From positions 1 to 57,834 of the forward strand of contig JAGLSW010000298.1 of NCBI GenBank assembly GCA_023135565.1: DNA of 57,834 nucleotides, given 5' to 3'. Made by a program: the position numbers and the translations under genes. This stretch comes from Candidatus Aminicenantota bacterium (lineage in GTDB: Bacteria > Acidobacteriota > Aminicenantia > UBA2199). Of the stretch, positions 24,890 to 32,721 are shown piece by piece. The notes under the pieces are model-generated. The model was not told the DNA's origin. It saw nothing but the letters and a program-made list of their open reading frames with translations, and searched no databases. The stretch's first letter is position 1, and each line of letters opens with the position of its first letter.

Positions 24890-25787
24890 ATCCGCCCTCC
24901 TAAAGCAGCGGCAGTCATTACCACTGGCCGGTAAAGTTGCTATATCCCTGAAAAAAATCAGGGAATGGTATAACCATTGGGAGGGGGAGGTATATGTAAG
25001 CTATTCAGGCGGAAAGGATTCCACTGTGCTGCTGCACATGGTCAGAAGTCTATACCCCGGAGTCCCGGCCGTATTTTGCGACACTGGCTTAGAGTTCCCG
25101 GAGATAAAGGAGTTTGTCCGCGACACTCCAAATACAATCACCATCCGCCCCAAAGTAGGATTCAAGCAGGTCATCGAAAAATATGGATACCCAATAATTT
25201 CCAAAGAGACCGCTTGCTACATCGATCAGATCAGAAAAACAAAGTCAGAAAGGCAGCGCAGGCTGCGCATGGAAGGAAAACCCCGCAGAGACGGAAAAGG
25301 AGTTGTGGGGAAAATTGCTGAAAAATGGAAGTTTCTTTTAGACGCTCCTTTCAGAATTTCTGACCGGTGCTGTTATGTTATGAAGAAAAATCCATTTCAT
25401 AAATATGAAAAAGATACCGGCAAGAAAGGATTCGTCGGCACCATGGTATTTGAAAGCTTCAACCGCAGAGTTTCCCATCAAAAGTACGGATGCAATGCTT
25501 TCGCCCTGAAAAACCCACAATCAAGGCCGCTCTCGTTCTGGTTAGAAGAGGACATCTGGCATTATATCAGGGAAAATCAGCTTGAATACTGCAAAATATA
25601 TGACAAAGGTTACAAAAGAACCGGCTGTGTCTTTTGCGGTTTCGGGGCCCACCTTGAACCGTCCGATCTATTCAGAAAAAACAGGTATCAACTACTTGCG
25701 CAAACCCACCCGAAGCTGCATGAGTACTGCATGGAGACGCTGGGTTTCCGTGAAGTGCTGGAATATATAAAAGTGAAATATAAGTAA
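24879..25787 (+). CDS. PAPS-reductase/ATP-pyrophosphatase family protein
   Basis: 302 residues, GTG start inside the end of the methyltransferase gene. The PP-loop is SYSGGKDSTVLLHM (residues ~42-55), followed by the family's FCDTGLEFPEI. Cys residues in RCCYVMKK and GCVFCGF (near 170 and 250) could hold an Fe-S cluster. The family adenylates or reduces sulfur compounds; relatives in phage occur beside DNA-modification genes, and DndC of phosphorothioation is a distant relative. No dnd partners are present here, so the substrate is open: sulfur metabolism or DNA/tRNA thiolation. Confidence 0.87.
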   Translation: MNYKSALLKQRQSLPLAGKVAISLKKIREWYNHWEGEVYVSYSGGKDSTVLLHMVRSLYPGVPAVFCDTGLEFPEIKEFVRDTPNTITIRPKVGFKQVIEKYGYPIISKETACYIDQIRKTKSERQRRLRMEGKPRRDGKGVVGKIAEKWKFLLDAPFRISDRCCYVMKKNPFHKYEKDTGKKGFVGTMVFESFNRRVSHQKYGCNAFALKNPQSRPLSFWLEEDIWHYIRENQLEYCKIYDKGYKRTGCVFCGFGAHLEPSDLFRKNRYQLLAQTHPKLHEYCMETLGFREVLEYIKVKYK

Positions 25788-25798
25788 AGGAGATAAAA

Positions 25799-27205
25799 GT
25801 GAATAAACTAATGATTTCAAGTGAAAATCCCCGGTACTTTAAGTACAGGGGAAAAGTACAGCCCCTCATCGGGGCCGGATACAATGGCACGAAAAATAGC
25901 GAAGAGCTTCGAGAACTCGGCGTCAACCTCGTTACCTTCGGGGTGATGCCCTGGGGGGAAAAAAGCCCATACGTGGGCGGCCCCGGAGCCTCGGTGGATA
26001 ATAACTGGAATGACTTCTCTTCTGGATACTGGAAGGGTTTTGAGGGAGAGATCAGGCGATGCCAAAAGCTCAACATGGTTTGCTTGATATATATCTTCTC
26101 CACATGCTTGCGGAAAAAAGGCAAAGGCACATGGAGCCATCATCTGTGGAACAAAAAAAACGGTGGCCCCATCGATGCGAATAATGGCGTGGGGCCTTTT
26201 TACGCCATGGGTTCCGATAATGTACTCTATGGAAAAAAAACCTATGAATCCCTTACCTCCTGGCAAGCGAAATCACAGTACCGGCAAGAGGAACTTATAG
26301 CGAAAACCATGCACATATTGGAAAAATACCCCAACACCGGCGTGATACTCTCCTGGGAGTTATATGACCAATTTAACCTGCGCTGGACGGCCCATATGGT
26401 CGAGTATATGCGGAGTCTATCGAGTATCCCTATCGGCCTGGGCACCTGGCTCAACCATGATGTGGGCTATGTAAGAAGAAAGACCGGGGTCAATGTGTTT
26501 ATGTTTATGGAAGGGGCTGTGCCATCATATCCGATTCATCACGGAAAAAAGAGAACCGACTTGTTGACCCTGGGCAAATCTCCGCTTGTTGTCAACGGCT
26601 TTCAGGCCCAACTCCCGGACAGCCGCTACTCAGCCCTGCAGAAAACAAGAAAATGCAAATTCTTCTGTCCCGGCATGGAAAGAGAAAACATCATTAATAT
26701 CTGCACTCATATGCTCGGATCCATTCGCATTGGTGCGAATATATCGCTCCCTTTTCCTTTCTGGTGGAAGGACATCAGGACGGATTACGTTGCGAGAGAC
26801 TGCGCTGCTCAATACCCGGAGATAAAGAACTATGACATCAAGTTTGTAAACAATGAAGTAAAAAAGTTCATGAAAACTCTGCACCGGAAAATGCAGAAAA
26901 TCGACTGGAAAAGAGAGCCGGGAAGGGTTGTCAGCAATGATTGGGGAAAAGAGTTATTGCCTGTCTTGGAAGAACCGGTAAGGCTTACCGACCCCATCCT
27001 TCCGGGTCCCGGGGGCGAACAGCAAGAGACTCCCGGCCCCGGTGATGAGCCGGTAGATGAAACGGCGCCGGTAGCTAACAGCAGCGACCTGGAACCGGGG
27101 TTCATTGGCTTTATTTGGAGCTTTTTCAGGGATGCCCCTCTGTGGGTAAAGATAACCCTGGGAATCCTTGCAGTAGTAATTCTTTTACTAATTTTATTAA
27201 AGTGA
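25799..27205 (+). CDS. Membrane-anchored glycoside-hydrolase-like protein
   Basis: 468 residues, GTG start after AAGGAGATAAAA. The opening NPRYFKYRGKVQPLIGAGYN resembles the start of TIM-barrel glycosidases related to cellulase-like GH families. Candidate acid/base and nucleophile glutamates are in VILSWELYDQFN (near 185) and NVFMFMEGAVP (near 238). A Pro/Gly-rich linker (~398-430) leads to a C-terminal transmembrane helix (~446-467). There is no signal peptide. The family is a guess by pattern; the tail-anchored design in an early phage operon is unusual. Confidence 0.6.
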   Translation: MNKLMISSENPRYFKYRGKVQPLIGAGYNGTKNSEELRELGVNLVTFGVMPWGEKSPYVGGPGASVDNNWNDFSSGYWKGFEGEIRRCQKLNMVCLIYIFSTCLRKKGKGTWSHHLWNKKNGGPIDANNGVGPFYAMGSDNVLYGKKTYESLTSWQAKSQYRQEELIAKTMHILEKYPNTGVILSWELYDQFNLRWTAHMVEYMRSLSSIPIGLGTWLNHDVGYVRRKTGVNVFMFMEGAVPSYPIHHGKKRTDLLTLGKSPLVVNGFQAQLPDSRYSALQKTRKCKFFCPGMERENIINICTHMLGSIRIGANISLPFPFWWKDIRTDYVARDCAAQYPEIKNYDIKFVNNEVKKFMKTLHRKMQKIDWKREPGRVVSNDWGKELLPVLEEPVRLTDPILPGPGGEQQETPGPGDEPVDETAPVANSSDLEPGFIGFIWSFFRDAPLWVKITLGILAVVILLLILLK

Positions 27206-27212
27206 GGTGATG

Positions 27213-27881
27213 ATGAAGCAGTTAAAACAGATTCAACAATGTGTCGATTTTTTTTGTTGGAAAATCCTGGATGATCTTTTAGCGTTTAGTGGAAAACCTG
27301 CAAACGACCCTTTTGCCGAAGAGGGGAACGAAGCCGAAACCGGTTTAAGTGGTATCGAGTGTTGGATTGCCGGAGGTGCTGTCCGGGATTACTTCATGGG
27401 AATCAGGCAATTTAAAACTGATATCGATCTCTTCTTTCCTGATGAGACAGAATTCCTGAAAGCAGACATTTTTTTTATAGAAAAAGGCAAAGAGTTGCGG
27501 GAAACCCGAAACAGCAAATCTTTTCTCTACAAAAGTAACCGGTACGATCTTGTGAAAAAGTTTTTCTCATCTCCCGATGAAACCATTAAAGCCTTTGACT
27601 TTACAGTCTGCTGTGCTGCTGTTGATCGTAAGAGGCTTTATCTCCATGATTCATTTTTCATCGATCTTTCATCCAGGAAGCTTGTAATCAATACGCTGCC
27701 TTACCCATTATCTACGCTCCAGAGAATGCAGAAGTACATCAGGAAGGGATTTTCTATATGCAATGGTGGTATTCTTGAAATCGCAAATGCTATCCGGGAG
27801 TTAGATCAGGAAGAAATGGAAGCCAAACACATCGAGTCCTATCCTGATGGAACAAAAAGATTTGTGGGAATAGACAGATGA
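27213..27881 (+). CDS. Nucleotidyltransferase (poly(A) polymerase/CCA-enzyme head-like)
   Basis: 222 residues from ATG 27213 (ATG 27210 and GTG 27207 are alternative starts; GAGGTG lies just upstream). The motif IAGGAVRDYFMGIRQFKTDIDLF with D-x-D is the catalytic core of the Pol-beta-type class II tRNA nucleotidyltransferase head. The RNA-binding part is missing, so this is a minimal enzyme, as seen in several phages. Substrate unknown; RNA tailing or repair is possible. Confidence 0.82.
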   Translation: MKQLKQIQQCVDFFCWKILDDLLAFSGKPANDPFAEEGNEAETGLSGIECWIAGGAVRDYFMGIRQFKTDIDLFFPDETEFLKADIFFIEKGKELRETRNSKSFLYKSNRYDLVKKFFSSPDETIKAFDFTVCCAAVDRKRLYLHDSFFIDLSSRKLVINTLPYPLSTLQRMQKYIRKGFSICNGGILEIANAIRELDQEEMEAKHIESYPDGTKRFVGIDR

Positions 27882-28609
27882 GCGCTCAAACGAAAATCGA
27901 ATGGTGCGATGCGACGGTAAACGTAGCATGGCACTGCCACAATAATGATTGCCCTTACTGCGCGGCCCGCAGAATAGCGAAACTAAGGGCGGAATATGTC
28001 GGGAAAAAGAGAGGGTACAGCCCTGATCTCATTGCAAAGATGAAGCGTTTCGAGTCCGGTTTGTTCCCGGATTGGAAAAAAATCATAGAGAAAACCTGCA
28101 AAACCAGGAAATCGAAAAGGATTTTCTTTTCGTTCATGGGTGATATTTATTATTTCAGTCGCGAAATGTTATATCAAATATTCGATGAATTTGGGAAATA
28201 CCCTCAGCATACATATCTATTTTTGACTAAATATCCGAGAATATATGTTGACGAACTCGAACTATTCGCAAGAAAAGACATCAAAAAACTAACAGGGATG
28301 ACGGTAACCTGCAATGCTGATTATCTGGAATGCTACACAAGATACACCGGACTTTTCCAGACTGGATATTTTGATTTCATCTCTCTGGAACCCCTGGTAG
28401 AGGATATTAACCCAGAATGGCTGAGATTCTTCAAGTGGGTAATTATAGGGAGTGAGACCGGGAACCGGAAGGGAAAAGTAGTGCCAGAGTATGACTGGAT
28501 TGATAAGATTGTACAGTACTGCATATCTAATCGAATCCCGGTATTCTGCAAGGACAACCTGAAAGAGGTTTATCCATCATACTTTTTATATCAGGAGTTT
28601 CCAAAATGA
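27878..28609 (+). CDS. DUF5131 (phage Gp37/Gp68-type) protein
   Basis: 243 residues. The opening TKIEWCDATVNV, the cysteines in WHCHNNDCPYCAAR, and the patterns FFSFMGDIYY, YLFLTKYP, FDFISLEPLVEDI and WVIIGSETG match DUF5131, a radical-SAM-like family common in phages near DNA-modification genes. The exact reaction is unknown. It overlaps the next gene by 4 bases. Confidence 0.82.
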   Translation: MSAQTKIEWCDATVNVAWHCHNNDCPYCAARRIAKLRAEYVGKKRGYSPDLIAKMKRFESGLFPDWKKIIEKTCKTRKSKRIFFSFMGDIYYFSREMLYQIFDEFGKYPQHTYLFLTKYPRIYVDELELFARKDIKKLTGMTVTCNADYLECYTRYTGLFQTGYFDFISLEPLVEDINPEWLRFFKWVIIGSETGNRKGKVVPEYDWIDKIVQYCISNRIPVFCKDNLKEVYPSYFLYQEFPK

Positions 28610-29832
28610 AAGCATTATCTATTCAACAGCCCTGGGCGTGGCTTATAGTCAATAGAATCAAACCGATAGAAAACAGGACGTGGAAAACACCATACAGTGG
28701 CCCGGTACTCATTCATGCAGGCAAGAAAGTAGACAGACAGGGTTATGACTGGGTACTGGAGACTTTTAAAAATCATGAATTTATTAAAACTATGCCCACT
28801 CTTGAAAAAATGCCCACAGGCGGAGTAATTGGCGCGTCATATATATATACATGCACTAAAATAAGTAAGGAAAAAATTTGGAAAGGTCATAATTATGCCC
28901 CCTGGTATATTGGGCCATATTTCCTTGAATTGTATAAGCCAAAAACCTTTGAAATGGAATTTATACCCTGTCCAGGTAAGCTGAGATTTTTCGATATTCC
29001 ACTAAAGATTGAAACCAACAGAGCATATCGCGAAAATTGCCTTGCGACAATGCTGCGGATGCCTTCCGGCTTCATTGATCTAACTGTAACCTCCCCACCT
29101 TATGATGATTTAAGGGAATATAAAGGAGGAGTAAAGGCTTTCGATTTTGAGGAGATAGCTGGCGAACTCTACCGGGTTACAAAGCCCGGTGGTGTTGTAG
29201 TGTGGGTTGTTGGTGACCAGACGAAAGATGGTAGTGAAAGCGGTACTTCCTTCATGCAGGCTTTGTATTTCAAAAAAATTGGATTCAACCTGCATGACAC
29301 TATGATTTTTAAGAAGAAAAATAGAATAGTAACGAATCACAGGCGATATGAGCAAGAATTTGAATTTATGTTTGTGCTCTCAAAAGGAGAGCCAAAAACA
29401 TGGAACCCCATAAAATTACCCTGTGTGGAAGCCGGAAAGAAACGGAAGTGGAAAGACACCTGTGTCGGTTCAAAAAATACGAAAAGCTCAAAAGCTGCAC
29501 GATACCGAAGTGGGCGTGTAACCGTAACCGGAAGTGAAAAAACAAAGGGGAACATATGGGAGTACGCCACCGGCGCGCATATGACAAAGGATAAAATTGC
29601 GTTTGAACATCCCGCCATATTCCCGGAAGGTCTGCCCCGGGACCATATTTTTACCTGGACAGATCCCGGTGACGTGGTCTATGATCCCATGGCCGGTTCC
29701 GGCACCGTCCCCAAAATAGCGAAGCTTGCCGGGAGGGAGTGGATTGCTTCCGAAGTAGTGCCTGAGTACTGCGATATAATTGATAAACGGTTGAAAAACA
29801 CATTTAAATTTCCCCCAAAGGAGGTAGAGTGA
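28606..29832 (+). CDS. ASCH domain fused to a DNA amino-methyltransferase
   Basis: 408 residues. Residues ~1-130 are an ASCH domain (IQQPWAWLIVNRIKPIENRTW ... SGPVLIHAGKK). Residues ~145-405 are a methyltransferase with motif IV TSPPYDDL near 163 and motif I YDPMAGSGTVPKIA near 360, the beta-class order, and look complete. ASCH domains bind RNA or modified nucleobases, and one subfamily hydrolyses N4-acetylcytidine. The fusion suggests that the enzyme senses or acts on a modified base or RNA while methylating DNA; this is inference. Confidence 0.88.
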   Translation: MKALSIQQPWAWLIVNRIKPIENRTWKTPYSGPVLIHAGKKVDRQGYDWVLETFKNHEFIKTMPTLEKMPTGGVIGASYIYTCTKISKEKIWKGHNYAPWYIGPYFLELYKPKTFEMEFIPCPGKLRFFDIPLKIETNRAYRENCLATMLRMPSGFIDLTVTSPPYDDLREYKGGVKAFDFEEIAGELYRVTKPGGVVVWVVGDQTKDGSESGTSFMQALYFKKIGFNLHDTMIFKKKNRIVTNHRRYEQEFEFMFVLSKGEPKTWNPIKLPCVEAGKKRKWKDTCVGSKNTKSSKAARYRSGRVTVTGSEKTKGNIWEYATGAHMTKDKIAFEHPAIFPEGLPRDHIFTWTDPGDVVYDPMAGSGTVPKIAKLAGREWIASEVVPEYCDIIDKRLKNTFKFPPKEVE

Positions 29833-30128
29833 TGTTCACTAAGGATGAGGCTGATGCTACATTTCAGCAGTATGGCGACAAGTGTAAAAAGGATAATACA
29901 GACCCGGTAAAAAACGGAGAAACAAAATTGAAAAGAAATAAGACTGTATACCCTTTCTGGAGATACAAATCTCACGTCTACGGGAAGATCAATATCGATT
30001 TCCCCCAAAAGGCTGAGATAGGTTCCAGAAAAAAGATGCGGAACATTCCCAGGAAAGTAATACACTCAAAAATAAGAATCACATCATCTAATGAATTTGA
30101 AGTATCCAGAAGAGGCCATAATCAATGA
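29832..30128 (+). CDS. Hypothetical basic protein
   Basis: 98 residues from ATG 29832, which overlaps the previous stop as TGATG. Basic (many Lys/Arg), no recognised family. It overlaps the next membrane gene by 4 bases. Confidence 0.58.
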   Translation: MFTKDEADATFQQYGDKCKKDNTDPVKNGETKLKRNKTVYPFWRYKSHVYGKINIDFPQKAEIGSRKKMRNIPRKVIHSKIRITSSNEFEVSRRGHNQ

Positions 30129-31186
30129 AATTAAAAAATACCGAAGGAACCACAACCCGAAAAATAATCCTCTTCCGGTTGATCGTTTTTCTATGCACGG
30201 TGATTTCAGTGAGGAATGGATTCGTTTTTATCCAGGTGATTTTTGGTGGAGTGTTGGCCGTCATGATCGGGGTGGTGGTAGAAATCGGCAGACTAACCGG
30301 TATATTTTTGTTGTGGAAGTCGAAGGGGCTAATAAGGATACTCTCCGTGATATTGTATATGGCCACCGCGGGGGCGTGTGTCTTTTTTTCCATTACAGCG
30401 TTCTCTCTTGAAATCGTTTCAAGAGAGAACACCGTTGACCAATTCCTGCGAGAGCAAGTTGCCCGGATTAAGGCTGAGTACTCCCGGAAGGCTGCAAGAG
30501 AGCTCGCGGCTATCGATGAAGAAATTTATAAAAGAAAGAACAAAGTCGCTTATTACCCGGGTAATCGTTACTGGCAAAAAAAGCTCGAACAATCGGTCAC
30601 GCAACGTGGTGAGATCGCCACGAAACGTGACGGCTTCCTGGCGGAAAAACCCACTAATTTAGTTTTGTGGATCGAAGAAAAAACAGCGCTGCTAAACCTG
30701 CAAACCGTGGAAATCCCGCAGCAAGAAAACAAGGTGATCGATGCAACCAACGCCCTACAAAACACCTGGGGGCTATCGAAGAAAGGCACCCAAAAAATAA
30801 CCGGTATAATTGTGACGACCGTACTGGAACTCGTGATCTTCCTGCTGGGGTTCATGAGTGTCAGGTTACCTAAAAAAGTATACCCGGATAAAAACCAAAA
30901 AGAAGAAAAACAAATCACGACTCGTGATTTTTTCAGAGATTTATTCGCCGAGTTAAGCAAAGAATTTAGCAGGGATGAGATTAAAGGATATTTTGCGGCC
31001 GCAAAAAAATATTATGAGCAGCATAAAAAATTGCCCGCAAAACGGGAATTCCCTAACAACGTAAGTAGAAAAATTCACGAATTCATAAAACGATGGGAAT
31101 TACAAAATTGGGGAAAATTATTATCTGCTGAAGGGAGTGGGGCGAGAGGTGAGACTCAAAAAAAAAGGAGTATTAAAAATGGCTGA
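30125..31186 (+). CDS. Membrane protein with large cytosolic/periplasmic coiled coil
   Basis: 353 residues. Two or three hydrophobic helices near 13-63 and 75-99, a charged coiled-coil segment (~100-215), another helix (~225-245), and a basic C-terminal tail. It directly precedes and overlaps the lysozyme gene, so it may be part of an unusual lysis set (holin- or pinholin-like), or an early membrane anchor. Family not recognised. Confidence 0.7.
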   Translation: MKLKNTEGTTTRKIILFRLIVFLCTVISVRNGFVFIQVIFGGVLAVMIGVVVEIGRLTGIFLLWKSKGLIRILSVILYMATAGACVFFSITAFSLEIVSRENTVDQFLREQVARIKAEYSRKAARELAAIDEEIYKRKNKVAYYPGNRYWQKKLEQSVTQRGEIATKRDGFLAEKPTNLVLWIEEKTALLNLQTVEIPQQENKVIDATNALQNTWGLSKKGTQKITGIIVTTVLELVIFLLGFMSVRLPKKVYPDKNQKEEKQITTRDFFRDLFAELSKEFSRDEIKGYFAAAKKYYEQHKKLPAKREFPNNVSRKIHEFIKRWELQNWGKLLSAEGSGARGETQKKRSIKNG

Positions 31187-31796
31187 TTTTGAAGAGGCAT
31201 TAAATGAAACACTTAAAAATGAGGGAGTTTATTCCTATCACCCGGATGATCGCGGTGGTGAAACCTACATGGGTATCGCAAGACGGTTTCATCCTGGATG
31301 GAAAGGGTGGCAGGTAATCGACTTGATAAAAAAAAACCAGAGTAGTGGCTGGACTGAATTAGATAAGAAATCAATCATTAATCGCAATTTGCAAGATAAT
31401 GAAGAACTTCAAAAGCATGTTAAGGATTTCTACTACATGGAATTCTGGAAGCCGATCAGAGGCGATGAAATCCTTCTGCAACAAATTGCAAACAAAATCT
31501 TTGATCTGGCCGTAAATGTAGGGATTTTCCCGGCAGTTCGGTTCCTGCAGGAGAGCCTAAACATGCTAAATCGAAATCAGAAAGATTATCCGGATATAAA
31601 AGTAGATGGAAAGTTTGGAAAGCAGACTCTCTCAACACTACGACGGCATCTACAGCTATCACAATACACTTCATACGGCACCGATTTATTAAAAATGATT
31701 TCAGCCTTTCAGGCACGATATTATATCGAGATCATGAGATCGCATCCAGAGCAAAGGGTTTTTGCCCGCGGGTGGATGGGCAGGGTGTGGGACTAA
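31179..31796 (+). CDS. Phage lysozyme (GH108-type muramidase)
   Basis: 205 residues from ATG 31179, with AAAGGAG just upstream. The N-terminus LNETLKNEGVYSYHPDDRGGETYMGIARR contains the catalytic Glu of GH108 N-acetylmuramidases (E-G-x-Y-x-x-x-P-x-D-x-G-G-x-T). The C-terminal half carries a peptidoglycan-binding_3-like part (KVDGKFGKQTLSTLRRH) and the family's ending FARGWMGRV. No signal peptide, so it needs a holin. It sits in the early region, ~23 kb from the other lysis-like genes. Confidence 0.9.
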   Translation: MADFEEALNETLKNEGVYSYHPDDRGGETYMGIARRFHPGWKGWQVIDLIKKNQSSGWTELDKKSIINRNLQDNEELQKHVKDFYYMEFWKPIRGDEILLQQIANKIFDLAVNVGIFPAVRFLQESLNMLNRNQKDYPDIKVDGKFGKQTLSTLRRHLQLSQYTSYGTDLLKMISAFQARYYIEIMRSHPEQRVFARGWMGRVWD

Positions 31797-31823
31797 TGCA
31801 AATTTCAAAAAGGAGCAAAAAAC

Positions 31824-32054
31824 ATGGCAGGTGCTAAAAACCAAATAAAAGAAAATTTTGAGGCATACTTCAAACAGAACACATATACCATCGATGCTTT
31901 TGCCGCTTTGATGGGGGTAACAACCCAAACCGTCAGAAATTGGACTAAAAAAAAAAAAGAACCCATTCTTAAAACATCCTGGTTAGGTGGCTTCCATATT
32001 AGAAGAGATGACGCGATAAATTATTGTGTTAAAATGAACATGGAAATAAATTAA
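31824..32054 (+). CDS. Small helix-turn-helix protein
   Basis: 76 residues. TIDAFAALMGVTTQTVRNWTKKKKEP is a helix-turn-helix, and the C-terminus (FHIRRDDAINYCV) resembles an excisionase-like wing. Could regulate the switch from early to late genes or act as a second Xis candidate. Confidence 0.72.
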   Translation: MAGAKNQIKENFEAYFKQNTYTIDAFAALMGVTTQTVRNWTKKKKEPILKTSWLGGFHIRRDDAINYCVKMNMEIN

Positions 32055-32081
32055 TAAATAAGCGAAAAATACCGATATAAC

Positions 32082-32109
32082 TTGATATTCAGGTTATTTA
32101 TGGTATAAT
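32082..32109 (+). promoter_or_regulatory. Internal promoter
   Basis: TTGATA (32082-32087), 16 bases, TATAAT (32104-32109), then a 24-base leader with AGAGGA before ATG 32134. It could restart transcription ahead of the modification and late genes. Confidence 0.62.
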
Positions 32110-32133
32110 AAATATATAAAAAAGAGGAAAAAA

Positions 32134-32490
32134 ATGAAAATTTATACAAGTAATTTTAAGTCAATGTTTTCGATTCAAGAACTCGGAATAATCCCGATTT
32201 CAATTGCCATAAAACCTCCTCGATGGTATAAAGGAGAGAGAATAATGGCCCTTGCTCCTGCCCTTGAAACATTAAACTGGGAAACAACGAGATACACCCA
32301 ACGTTATAATCAACAACTTAAATCGTTAAATCCATTAGAGATAATGAACAAAATAGAATTGATAACCGTTGGAGAGAGAGATGTTGCTTTGCTATGTTTT
32401 GAAAAAGTAGGTGATTTTTGCCACCGGCAGCTTGTTGCTCAATGGCTAAAAGCAACTTTAGGGATAGAAGTTACAGAGCTAAAATTTTAA
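32134..32490 (+). CDS. DUF488-family protein
   Basis: 118 residues. The layout IYTSNF ... ISIAIKPPRWYKG ... LAPALETL ... ALLCFEKVGDFCHRQLVAQWL is DUF488, with the conserved Cys-His-Arg. The family is widespread in bacteria and phages without known biochemistry. It has its own promoter. Confidence 0.85.
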   Translation: MKIYTSNFKSMFSIQELGIIPISIAIKPPRWYKGERIMALAPALETLNWETTRYTQRYNQQLKSLNPLEIMNKIELITVGERDVALLCFEKVGDFCHRQLVAQWLKATLGIEVTELKF

Positions 32491-32575
32491 AAATTACCAA
32501 ATTAGCCAAAATTACCAAATTTTTATTAAAAAACCAAATTTTTATGAAAAAACCAAAATAACCAAAATTATAAAG
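32491..32575 (+). repeat. Phased CCAAA repeats (iteron-like)
   Basis: Six copies of (A/G)CCAAA(A/T)T-like units with CC at 32497, 32506, 32515, 32534, 32553 and 32562, i.e. spacings 9, 9, 19, 19, 9. The region is extremely AT-rich and noncoding, between the early operon and the packaging genes. Candidates are a replication origin, a regulator site, or a packaging site for the terminase. Confidence 0.6.
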
Positions 32576-32584
32576 GTTTTTTTC

Positions 32585-32617
32585 TTTCACCCATGCTATG
32601 TTTAGCATAGGTGAAAA
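32585..32617. other. Strong hairpin upstream of the tRNA-like gene
   Basis: TTTCACC-C-ATGCTA and TAGCAT-A-GGTGAAA form a stem of 13 pairs interrupted by one C-A mismatch, with a 4-base loop. No U-run on either strand, so not a simple terminator. It may be a tRNA-processing signal or a protein-binding site. Confidence 0.5.
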
Positions 32618-32627
32618 ATGAAAAAAT

Positions 32628-32697
32628 GCGGATATAGTGTAACGGCAGCACACCTGGCTTCCCGCCCGGCAGAATGGTTCAACTCCATTAATCCGCT
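32628..32697 (+). tRNA. tRNA-Gly(TCC)-like phage tRNA
   Basis: Acceptor GCGGATA pairs with AATCCGC (six pairs, one mismatch at position 7), D-arm GTGT/GCAC, anticodon arm CCTGG-CTTCCCG-CCCGG with U33 and anticodon TCC (one T-C mismatch), and T-arm AATGG-TTCAACT-CCATT (perfect). No encoded CCA. The mismatches and the C at position 37 suggest a divergent phage tRNA or one losing function. Confidence 0.65.
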
Positions 32698-32721
32698 TCC
32701 TTTTCATTTAGAGGGGTGGAC

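Noticed and set aside
24879-25787. DndC of a phosphorothioation system
   Set aside because: Only the PP-loop family resemblance is present; no dndA, B, D or E genes lie near.
30091-30411. Alternative frame ahead of the membrane gene
   Set aside because: The frame starting 30125 gives a proper membrane/coiled-coil protein with ATGA overlap; the alternative has no recognisable features.
32585-32617. Hairpin as a rho-independent terminator
   Set aside because: No run of U follows the stem on either strand.
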